A stretch of DNA of 64,000 nt from Blattamonas nauphoetae. Lineage: Eukaryota; Preaxostyla; Oxymonadida. The notes below the pieces were generated by a model. The model saw only the letters and a list, made by a program, of their open reading frames with translations. It was not told the DNA's origin and did not search any database. Positions 42,693-52,425 of the stretch are shown piece after piece. Both the position numbers and the translations under genes were made by a program. Where the stretch lies: NCBI GenBank assembly GCA_033064195.1, contig JARBJD010000076.1, forward strand, positions 186,001 to 250,000, read 5' to 3'. Positions within the stretch are counted from its first letter, which is position 1. Every line of letters begins with the position of its first letter.

Positions 42693-43688
42693 CACTTCGT
42701 CTTCTGGTTTTCTGCTCACTTCACCTCTGCTCTGTCTTGGCTGAGCGAAAATGACGAAAGAAGAACAGCAGACTGGAGTGTTGATGTTGTGGACAGTTCG
42801 GTAGTGTCGCGTCAGAGATTGTTGTAAAGAAAACGCTTTCCCACATCCAGAGAATGAGCATTTGAATGGTTTTTCACCAGTGTGGGCTCGTTCGTGTCTT
42901 TTCAGGTGAGATGAAGTTGTGAAAGCTTTTCCACATCCAGTAAATCCACATTGGTATGGTTTTTCACCAGTGTGGGTTCTTTCGTGTGTTTGGAGACTGA
43001 TCAATTGATAAAAAGCTTTCCCACATCCAGATACTGTGCATTTGAATAGTTTCTCACCAGTGTGGGTTCTTTCGTGTGTGGTGCGATTTGATGATCGGGA
43101 AAACGCTTTTCCGCATCCAGGAAATGTACATTTGTATGGTTTCTCGCCTGTGTGTGTTTTTTCATGTGTTTTGAGAGTTGATGACTGTGCAAAAACTCTT
43201 CCGCATCCAGGAAAGACACATTTGAATGGTTTCTCTCCAGAGTGGATTCTTTCGTGACTTTTCAAAGTCGATAAATTTGTGAAAGTTTGGCCACATCCAG
43301 TGAATGAGCATCTGTATGGTTTCTCGCCAGTGTGGATTCGTTTGTGTCTTTTCAGTTGAGATGTTCGAGAAAACGCTTTTCCGCATCCAGAAAATGTGCA
43401 TTTAAAGGGTTTCTCGCCAGTGTGGGTTCTTTCATGACCTTTGAGTGAAGCTAAAGCTGTGAAAGCTTTTTCGCATCCAGGAAATGAACATTTGAATGAT
43501 TTTCCACCTGTGTGGATTCTTTCGTGTCTTTTAAGGTTAGATGATTGCGTAAAAGCTTTTCCACATCCAAGGAAGGGGCATTTGAAGGGTCTTTCACCAG
43601 TGTGGATTCTTTCGTGAACATCGAGACTTGAGCTTTTATTCGACGAATAATCGCAAGAAGAACACTGATATAGTTTCACAGACATCAA
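42627..43688 (-). CDS. C2H2 zinc-finger protein (TFIIIA-like), ~10 fingers
   Basis: A 353-codon intact frame. After MMSVKLYQCSSCDYSSNKSS, tandem fingers with C-x4-C spacing (FKCSFPGCEKAF type) and HTGEKPF/Y linkers repeat about every 30 residues. The C-x4-C arrangement and GCGKAF cores are those of TFIIIA-class fingers. It would bind DNA or RNA in the nucleus. One finger has the linker HTGGKSF, and one HSGEKPF. The last finger ends HYRTVHNINTP. The remaining 50 or so residues are not finger-like and overlap the start of the gene at 41244-42692, so the real stop region may be spliced differently. No other breaks. Well supported as a class; the target is unknown. Confidence 0.85.
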   Translation of the reverse strand: MMSVKLYQCSSCDYSSNKSSSLDVHERIHTGERPFKCPFLGCGKAFTQSSNLKRHERIHTGGKSFKCSFPGCEKAFTALASLKGHERTHTGEKPFKCTFSGCGKAFSRTSQLKRHKRIHTGEKPYRCSFTGCGQTFTNLSTLKSHERIHSGEKPFKCVFPGCGRVFAQSSTLKTHEKTHTGEKPYKCTFPGCGKAFSRSSNRTTHERTHTGEKLFKCTVSGCGKAFYQLISLQTHERTHTGEKPYQCGFTGCGKAFTTSSHLKRHERAHTGEKPFKCSFSGCGKAFSLQQSLTRHYRTVHNINTPVCCSSFVIFAQPRQSRGEVSRKPEDEVMPICGFCSLASRMDDGVCSSV

Positions 43689-43759
43689 TGGTCCGACTTA
43701 GTGTGAATATGTGGTGGATGCTGAGAAGTGTGAGAAGTGTCATTCCGGCATAAACAATA

Positions 43760-43973
43760 TGTTGGGGCGATCTTCATCATTCGGCCAGATCTCCATAATT
43801 ATGGAACAACCAACTGCGCATGAATATTCCGGAACAGATATAGAAACATACAAGTACCAGCGACCCTTCATCACCGTTTCCAGCTTCTTGTGGATATCAC
43901 CTCATGGTTTGGTCTGACGGAACGATTGGGATTCTCTCTCACCAGTCTCCCTCGATGGTCGCCACACTACTTA
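43760..43973 (+). pseudogene. C-terminal and 3'-flank remnant of the 355-aa family
   Basis: The 43790-43850 segment resembles the last codons of the family (a TGGAACAACCAACTGCGCAT stretch corresponding to the WNNQLGM region). 43846-43970 is the conserved 3' flank, ending in CTCGATGGTCGCCACAC. It abuts copy 5 directly at about 43970. Confidence 0.5.
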
Positions 43974-43976
43974 TGA

Positions 43977-44969
43977 TGTTCTCCAGACTCTTCTTCTTTC
44001 CTGAATTGGAGCGAAGACGAACTTCCATCTGAATCCGAAAAGGTGGATGTATTTCGATCTCTCGTTGCCACAGTGAAGTTGCAGCCTGCACTTGATGTCT
44101 CACTGGAAGCAAAGGCAGTGAAATTTACCAAATATGTGGTTCCAGTGGATAAACGCTCAACCGACTCTCTTCTCCGCAGCTTTGCATCGAATTCTGATGA
44201 ATCTTCAAGAGTATTCGTACAGTCCATTGGGGTGCTCATTTCATCAGCCAGTCCAGCAATGACTTCAGCAACAATTAAGATGGTGACGACTCTGAGCCTA
44301 AGATGTTCTGCACAAGTCCTCTTTGCCCTCGTCAAAGCTGATCTGATCCCTCAACTCATCAATACTCTCAATCCACAGTCTCTCCCCTTTTCTGAAGCCG
44401 TTAATATCCACAGATGTCTCTTTGTAACCCTCCCAACATCTGTCAGGCTCGCAGCCCCTCATATTCTCGCCAAATTCGAAACTAAAGGGCACATTGAACA
44501 TCAAGCTGTTTCCGAGACGGTTCTTCAGCATGTTCTGGTCCCTTCTGAGAAGTATACGTGCCATTTGTGTGTGAACCGATTTTCGATCATCGATGGAACA
44601 CTATCCCAGCTTTTTCTGACACTCCTTGCTCGACTCCTCGAAATATCTCCTTATTACCCCCCGACAATGGATTTCGTCCTTCATATGCCAGTCGTTCTCA
44701 CGATTCCGAGTTGTCTGACATTTGCTGAAGACCATGAATCAATCTGGGTATTTCTGTATTTGATGGTTGATGCCCAGCGGGAATGGACCAAAACAAGGGG
44801 ACTGGTGCAGCAGATGGGGAAGATAGTGTTTCGAATGTTGAGGATGGAGGGCATCGAAGATGCGATTGAAGAAAAGCTGCGAAACGACCAAGACGAATTT
44901 GGAGGGGAAGTTGTTTCAACCTCGATCAGATGGAGCAACGAGCAGAGCATGAACCTTCCACGGCGCTGA
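43977..44969 (+). pseudogene. 355-aa repeated-family protein (copy 5, 5'-truncated)
   Basis: The frame is open from 43977 (after TGA 43974-43976) to 44969, starting at the CSPDSSSFLNWSEDEL landmark, so the first ~35 codons, the start and the upstream box are missing. The rest is intact: VFRSLVATVKLQPALDVSLE, ALVKADLIPQLINTLNPQSL, HQAVSETVLQHVLVPSEK, HLCVNRFSIIDGT, MLRMEGIEDAIEEKLRND, SIRWSNEQSMNLPRR. It is fused upstream to the 3' flank of another copy, and downstream its own flank is interrupted at 45083 by a DIRS element. Translation could begin at an internal Met only if transcribed from elsewhere. Confidence 0.65.
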
Positions 44970-45083
44970 TAGAAACAGACCGGAACCAGCGAACATTTCG
45001 CACCGTTTCTGCCTTCTTTTGGCGACACTGTTTGTGTTTGATCGTTGTCGTCTCTGGCATCACCTCATTGTTTGGTTTGCAGG

Positions 45084-48000
45084 AAGGCTTTCCCTACGGT
45101 CAAGCCATTCACAACTGGGCTCGTCTCCCAGTCTGTGTGTGTGAGATGTGTCCGGACCGACCCGTGTGGAAATAATGGTGGGTGGTCCGATCAAAGCGTT
45201 GAATTTCATGATAACCGAAAAAGTGGACAAGAATACACGGATTGATGCTGAGGACAACCCTAACGAGACTCAGCATTTTACCGAGGCAGAACTGGACAGG
45301 TACATTGGAGAAAAGATCGAACAGATTCTCAAGACACGGCGATCGACCCCGACTCGGTCAAGCTCATCATCATCGCTGATTTCAGAATCTGCCTTGTCAA
45401 ATGTCCCATTTGAAGAGGACTACGAAGCTTCATCAACGGACGAAGCTCCTGTTCGAAACGTTCCGAACGCTCGGAAGAACAGGAAAGTCAAGACTGGGAA
45501 AGCAAGGGGAAGTGGAGGAAAGAGGGCAAAACGAGAGGGCAGCTCGCCAGAGGCTCGGTTTTCAACTCCAGTATTGCCTCGCTGTTTCTCGCCTCCCACC
45601 CAATCAGGGCCGCCCACCGCCTGGCCTCCTGAGCTAGCTTGGCTCACCCAGCTCATCCAAACACCTGTCAACCATCGTATGAGTCCTCTGAGCCTATTCG
45701 AGGACAACGAAAGCTTCAGGAATGAGGTGGGGCAGTATGTGAGAAGAAGCATGAGGAGTTGGAACGGTTCGTTTACGGATGACGTGTTAGAACCACGCCT
45801 GAGAGACACTCTGATCATGGGAACTGCAGAAATGAGAAAGGCCGTGGGCATCCCGTCGCACGTTGAATTTCAGTTTAGCAATCACGAAGGATGGAGGAGG
45901 ACGCAAGAGCTTGCCCTGAATGGGGCCGTCCAGTCGTTGTTGACTTCCATTGCGATCACGACCGATGTATTGAGATCGTTGGGATCCTCGCCGGAGGAGA
46001 GAGAGAAGAAAGAGCAAATGGGACAAGTCATCGCGCTATTGATTGACGCGACCACTCGAGCCGACTCATCCAAATACATTGATGAGGGATCAGAGGCGCT
46101 GTACGCAAGGTCGTTGGGTCTTCCAGAGCCGTTCATCCCACAAGTCCAGCGCCAACTCCAAGGTGAGGTCCAACTCGCGAAGCTCGCCATCTCCAACCCG
46201 CGGAGCCAGCCCCAAGTCAGGAACACGCCTACTCAACCGAGCAGCAGCTTTTTCGGGAAAGGGGGGAGGAGCAGCACCCCCGGGAGAGAAAGCAGCTCAT
46301 GGCGGAGGCTCGACACCAGACCGCAACACAGACAATCACACAAACAGTTCATACCAAGGAGAGAGGGTTCGAATGGACAAGAGGGAGGGAAGAACTAGCA
46401 GCGGGAAGCGCGCTGTGCAAGGAGGAATCACGTCACGACAATCACACATCGCTTCGGAGCACAGTTTCACATCACCACAGTCATCCACGCACACACACCG
46501 CATCTCAACCATTTCATCCAAATCATATCACGGGGAGACTTCTGGAGAGAGTGGAGGAGTGGGAGAAGTTCGGAGCTGGAAAGCTGATTCGAGACGGAGT
46601 CAGATTCAGTTGGGCAGACGAGGGTGTGAAGAAGAGAATCGAGGAAGCAGCATGGGCACCAGCCTTTCGAGGGGAAGGAAGGAAGAGAGAGGACTACGAG
46701 GAGCAACTGAAGAAAGAGCTGGAGATCGGATGTGTTGTGGAGGTAAAGAAGGAAGAGGTGGCACTGTGTCTACCGACGTTCGTTATTCCCAAGAAGAACG
46801 GGTCGTTCAGGAAGATTCTGGATGCCACCGTCCTCAACAGGTGCATCAACGTCGAACACTTCCAGATGGAAGGCATCAGCACAGTCGGAGTGGTACTGAT
46901 GCGAGACGATTGGCTGACAAGCCTGGATGTGACATCGGCGTACAGCCACATCCACGTGGAGGAGCAGCTGGGAAGATATTTGTGTTTTCGATACCAAGGA
47001 AGGTTCTATCGGTATACAGGGATGCCGTTCGGTCTTGCGACGGCTCCCAGGACGTTCACCAAAGTGATGAGGACAGCTGTAGTACAGTTGAGGAGGGAGC
47101 TTGGGATGAGGGCGGTGTTCTACTTAGACGATATCTTGCTCTTCGAGAAGAAGCAAGAAGAGAGCGAGAAGAAGACGAGGCAAGCGGCAGACTTCCTCGA
47201 GAGTCTGGGATTCAAGCTGTCGGAGGAGAAGTGCGAGATGGAACCGAAACAGTCAATCACGTTCTTAGGATGGAGAATCGATTCGAAGAGCCTCTCGATT
47301 CAACTCACCGCACACAGAAGGGAGAAGTTGAGAAGAGAACTGAAACAGTTCAAAGGATTGGCGTTGGAAGGCAAGAAGGTGAAGACAAGACACCTGGCCC
47401 GTCTGATTGGGGAGTTGAACTTTGTAAGAACGATGTGCCCACAGGGCGGACTGTATCTGAACAAGCTGATGGCGTTGAAGGACAGAGGAGTGAGGAAGGG
47501 AGGATGGACGGGGGAACTGTGGATGTCGAGGAGGGAGTTGGGAGAGTTGTCGTTCTGGGAAGCGATGGTGAAGAAGAACAAGCCTCACCCATTTCACAAT
47601 CCTCCATCTCAAGCAGTCATCGAAACGGACGCATGCGATCTTGGATGGGGAGCGTTCGTGAGAATCTCACACGAAAGTTTCAATTTCTTCGGGACTTGGA
47701 AGGGAAGGATACAGAAGATGTCGATCAATGCGAAGGAGACGGCGGCTGTGGAGAGAGTACTGAAGAGAGCGAAGTGGTTGTGGGAAGAGAAGAAGATCAA
47801 GTTCGTCAGCCTGAGAACGGACAACACCTCGGCGATGTTCAACATCAGGAAAGGAAAGGCAGGAAGAAGATTGGTCGGGGTGACAAGGTCGGTGTTCAGA
47901 AGGCAGGAAAAGTTGGGACTGAGGATCGTCCAAGTCGAACACATCAGAGGGATAGAGAACATGATGGCGGACAAGCTGAGCCGAATGTCTCCGCACGGAG

Positions 48001-50857
48001 ACTTCGCTATGAGAGCAGATGTGCTCGACGAAGTCCTGAGGGAATGGGAGATGGAGATCGAGGTGGACGCCTTCGCAACGAGAGCCAACAGGAAGTGCGA
48101 GCGATATTGGTCAAAGGAGTGGGAGAAGGACGCAGAAGCGAGAGACGCATTCGGAAGGAACTGGTCTTCGACGATGACTCTGTTCCTCCATCCGCCGATT
48201 CAACTGGTGGGTCGAGTAGTGAAGAAGTTGGAGATAGACGGGGCGAGAGGCGTGCTGGTGTCTCCAGATTGGAAGGGACAATCGTGGGAGATGAGACTGA
48301 GAAGACTCGAGTTGAAGTCCAAGGTGGTGGGAACGTACGAGGAGACGATGGAGCCGTTGGCAAGCACTTCATTGCGCCAACTGCCTCCGGGGGAAGTCAG
48401 GGTCTCGTTCATCGACGGGACTCAATTGAAGAAGCTCGAGTGCGTCGAGAGGCGGGACTTTTGTTCTTCAGGTCCATCCACCACCATTTGAAGGTCGATG
48501 GAAGAGTGACAGCAATCATTGAGAGGACGTACAAGAACGTCAACTTGTGGAGAAGAGCTTGGGGTTGGTTTGCAGAGTTTTGTGGAGAACGAGGGAGTAG
48601 AGCGAGAGACATTGCGGGGGAGCAGGCGCAGATCACCACTATCGTGATGTCCTTCTTGGTGTGGATGACGGAGAGGGAACCTCCACACAGTGCCTTCCCG
48701 TCTACCGCTGAAACCATCATTCGGATGTCATTGCAGGCGACGCATCCGCTCCTTGGAGGAGACCACTCACCGAACAAGTACTTTCGGTGGGTGCACTCGA
48801 AGCTGGTTGAAGTGAAGAAGAGCAGCCCCAAATACGACACGATGTGGTCGATCAACATGATCCTCCACTGGGCAGCACAGTCAGCCCGATGTAGAATCGG
48901 CGAAGTGATCCAGAGGAGAGCAATTGTACTCGTGCTGGCGTACACTCTCCTGAGAAGGGCGGAGTTGTGTTCGATGACGTGGGGAGACGTGAACTGGAAG
49001 ATGGAGACAAGCAATTCGCCAGAATCGTCGAGCGCTGAGATCCGGGTCCTTGTCAAGACGGATAAGACGGCTATGCGCTCGAGATACGTGAAGGATGAAG
49101 GGGGCAGCGCGATCTCGCCGTTCGTGGCGTTGAAAAACCACTGTGAGTTCTCCAAGAGGTGGAGGGAGTCCAACAGCTTCATGCGGAACGTTGATCAGGC
49201 AGCTGTTTGGATCTCGTTCACAACATGAAGGAAACTCACCCAAAGTCAGGTAGCGCTGGAGGTCCAGCGGGCACTCGCGGCCGCGAAGGTTCCGAGAGAG
49301 TACAGGCCCTACTCCATCAAACACGCAGCCGTGTCATACCTCGACCAGGTGGCGGGAGTCGATCATAAACAGATCAATGGTTGGGCAGGGTGGAGGAAAG
49401 GCTCACAAATGATTGAGACGACATACTCGCAACCAATCGTACATGGAGGTGAGTTGGAGGACTGCGCGAAGAGCTGGTGGCAGTCGCTCCGGTCAAGTCC
49501 CGGAGCGAGTCACGGTCAGGTTGGAGAAGGTGAGGAACGGCTGAGAAGAGCTCTCGCAGACGAGCAATTTCTAGATATCCTTGACATGATTCAAAAGAAG
49601 AGGATGCTTGAGCGAGAAGGAAAGGCAGTGGAAACTGATCCAAGTGAGGGAAGTGAGTCAGATCAAGAGACTGATGAAGGAGAAGAGGGAGAAGAGGGAG
49701 AAGAGGAAGATGAGTAGAGCAGGAAGAGAGTGGGTTGCGGAGTCTCGCCTCGGCTTGAGACATCGCACTGCCTCTGCTCGCCATCTTGATTCGAAGGAGC
49801 AGGAAGAGAGTGGGTTGCGGAGTCTCGCCTCGGCTTGAGACATCGCACTGCCTCTGCTCGCCATCTTGATTCGAAGGAGCAGGAAGAGAGTGGGTTGCGG
49901 AGTCTCGCCTCGGCTTGAGACATCGCACTGCCTCTGCTCGCCATCTTGATTCGAAGGAGCAGGAAGAGAGTGGGTTGCGGAGTCTCGCCTCGGCTTGAGA
50001 CATCGCACTGCCTCTGCTCGCCATCTTGATTCGAAGGAGCAGGAAGAGAGTGGGTTGCGGAGTCTCGCCTCGGCTTGAGACATCGCACTGCCTCTGCTCG
50101 CCATCTTGATTCGAAGGAGCAGGAAGAGAGTGGGTTGCGGAGTCTCGCCTCGGCTTGAGACATCGCACTGCCTCTGCTCGCCATCTTGATTCGAAGGAGC
50201 AGGAAGAGAGTGGGTTGCGGAGTCTCGCCTCGGCTTGAGACATCGCACTGCCTCTGCTCGCCATCTTGATTCGAAGGAGCAGGAAGAGAGTGGGTTGCGG
50301 AGTCTCGCCTCGGCTTGAGACATCGCACTGCCTCTGCTCGCCATCTTGATTCGAAGGAGCAGGAAGAGAGTGGGTTGCGGAGTCTCGCCTCGGCTTGAGA
50401 CATCGCACTGCCTCTGCTCGCCATCTTGATTCGAAGGAGCAGGAAGAGAGTGGGTTGCGGAGTCTCGCCTCGGCTTGAGATATCGCACTGCCTCTGCTCC
50501 TCCCGTTTTCATTCAGCCGTTCGCAACTGGGTCTCTTGAAGTCTCACACAGACTGGGAGACGAGCCCAGTTGTGAATGGCTTGACCGTAGGGAAAGCCTT
50601 ACAAACAACAAGGCTCGTCTCCCAGTCGACATGCGTGCTGCCACACTTCCGCAGTCGCTTAGAACGTCTCCGCGTGCGAAAGCCCGGGGACGGATGAAGA
50701 AGGAGCGATTGGAGCTCGTAATTTCTCATTTGTTTTTCTTTGAAGTCACTTTCTCGTTGGATTAACGCTTCTCTCAGACCACCCACCATTATTTCCACAC
50801 GGGTCGGTCCGGACACATCTCACACACACAGACTGGGAGACGAGCCTTGTTGTTTGT
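45084..50857 (+). mobile_element. DIRS-type tyrosine-recombinase retroelement 1
   Basis: Fossil or young retroelement of the DIRS order, plus strand, 5.8 kb. Parts: a gag-like ORF (about 45178-46398); an overlapping reverse transcriptase/RNase H ORF (46299-48491) with the YLDD catalytic box and RNase H blocks; and a tyrosine-recombinase region (about 48480-49450). There are inverted terminal repeats of about 70 bp, and an internal complementary region at about 50545-50632 that joins the complements of both outer ends, as DIRS elements have. That region fixes the boundaries at AAGGCTTTCCC and TTGTTGTTTGT. No target duplication, as expected. An 80-bp minisatellite lies in the 3' part. It looks close to whole, with about one break. 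Identical terminal repeats suggest a recent insertion, into the 3' flank of family copy 5. Confidence 0.85.
49718..50500. repeat. 80-bp minisatellite (~10 copies)
   Basis: Unit begins AGGAAGAGAGTGGGTTGCGG and contains CGCCTCGGCTTGAGACATCG. The copies are almost identical. It lies between the recombinase region and the internal complementary region of DIRS element 1. The period is not a multiple of three, so long open frames across it on the minus strand are artefacts. Confidence 0.95.
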
Positions 50858-51029
50858 AACGATTGGGATTCTCTCTCGCCAGTCTCCTTTGATGATCGCC
50901 CATCTCTCCTTCTCCTTCGCTGCCCCTCTCGCACTGCTCAGAAATGGAAGCTGTCCATCGCTTCTGCCCTCCCTTCCAGTTGTGCCCGCCCATCCTTCTT
51001 CCCTTCTCGCACTTCGTCCACTGCAGGTT
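50858..51029 (+). other. continuation of the family 3' flank after DIRS element 1
   Basis: AACGATTGGGATTCTCTCTC and the following bases continue the family 3' flank that is interrupted at 45083, which confirms the empty site of the retroelement. The rest shows no gene. Confidence 0.6.
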
Positions 51030-51522
51030 CACCCTTGCTCACGTTTTGTACACCTGAACCATCACATTATTGTTCCGTTTTCCTGAACTGGGATAGACAA
51101 CCCATGAACCCAAACTTGGAACAAACGGTGATCTCCCGCTCACTTGTTGAAATGATGAAAGCCAATCAAACATCCAACCCTTCGCTGGAAGACAAGATTG
51201 TGTCTTTTTCGAGCAGAACCAGCCCCTCACTGAAAAGCTTGCCGATTCGTTCGTTTTGGCGTCCTTCTCTCTTCACAACTTGAATCATCAAATGCTTTTC
51301 TCCAAACGGCGGCTCCAACGGGATGGACAATCCAATCTTCGCTTTGCGAAAGCTACACTTCCACTCGGTTTTCGCATTCTCGTCTTCTGTTCCATCAACA
51401 CTCTTTTCAAGCTTGTCAATGCTGGTCTTGCCGCTCAGCTCGTCTCTTGCCTCCACATCACCGCTCCCTCGTTCGCAGGAGTTGGTAATATTCACACTCA
51501 ACCCGTCCGACTCAACAACAAC
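51030..51522 (+). pseudogene. divergent 355-aa-family member, 5' part, cut by minisatellite
   Basis: Pieces in changing frames: NWDRQPMNPNLEQTVISRSL followed by VEMMKANQTSNPSLEDKIVS (51080-51215), corresponding to the SESEKVVVFRSLVATVK...SLEAKAV landmark. Then LVFCSINTLFKLVNAGLAAQ and LVSCLHITAPSF (51380-51470), corresponding to LWCS...ALVKADLIPQLINTLNP. Coding similarity ends where the 35-bp minisatellite begins. The C-terminal part may be the fragment at 57890-58190 beyond the repeat and the nested DIRS element. Confidence 0.5.
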
Positions 51523-52425
51523 GCACTCTCTCCCCTCATTCTGGTCATGGAATGCTCGGACTCTCTCCCCTCATTCTGGTCATGGAATGCTCACACTCTC
51601 TCCCCTCATTCTGGTCATGGAATGCTCGCACTCTCTCCCCTCATTCTGGTCATGGAATGCTCGCACTCTCTCCCCTCATTCTGGTCATGGAATGCTCGCA
51701 CTCTCTCCCCTCATTCTGGTCATGGAATGCTCGCACTCTCTCCCCTCACTCTGGTCATGGAATGCTCGCACTCTCTCCCCTCATTCTGGTCATGGAATGC
51801 TCGCACTCTCTCCCCTCATTCTGGTCATGGAATGCTCGCACTCTCTCCCCTCATTCTGGTCATGGAATGCTCGCACTCTCTCCCCTCATTCTGGTCATGG
51901 AATGCTCGCACTCTCTCCCCTCATTCTGGTCATGGAATGCTCGCACTCTCTCCCCTCATTCTGGTCATGGAATGCTCGCACTCTCTCCCCTCATTCTGGT
52001 CATGGAATGCTCGCACTCTCTCCCCTCATTCTGGTCATGGAATGCTCGCACTCTCTCCCCTCATTCTGGTCATGGAATGCTCGCACTCTCTCCCCTCATT
52101 CTGGTCATGGAATGCTCGGACTCTCTCCCCTCATTCTGGTCATGGAATGCTCGCACTCTCTCCCCTCATTCTGGTCATGGAATGCTCGCACTCTCTCCCC
52201 TCATTCTGGTCATGGAATGCTCGCACTCTCTCCCCTCATTCTGGTCATGGAATGCTCGCACTCTCTCCCCTCATTCTGGTCATGGAATGCTCGCTCTCTC
52301 TCCCCTCATTCTGGTCATGGAATGCTCGGACTCTCTCTCCCCTCATTCTGGTCATGGAATGCTCGCACTCTCTCCCCTCATTCTGGTCATGGAATGCTCG
52401 CAGTCTCTCCCCTCATTCTGGTCAT
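51523..52425. repeat. 35-bp minisatellite, left part (~26 copies)
   Basis: Unit GCACTCTCTCCCCTCATTCT plus GGTCATGGAATGCTC, nearly identical copies. The array is interrupted by DIRS element 2 between ...CTGGTCAT and GGAATGCTC and resumes at 57186. Confidence 0.95.

Noticed and set aside
43001-43401. Extra minus-strand and plus-strand open frames within the zinc-finger gene
   Set aside because: Shadow frames caused by the regular finger periodicity.
49374-50512. Minus-strand open frames of 250-340 codons
   Set aside because: Translations of the 80-bp minisatellite and of the reverse strand of the DIRS recombinase region.
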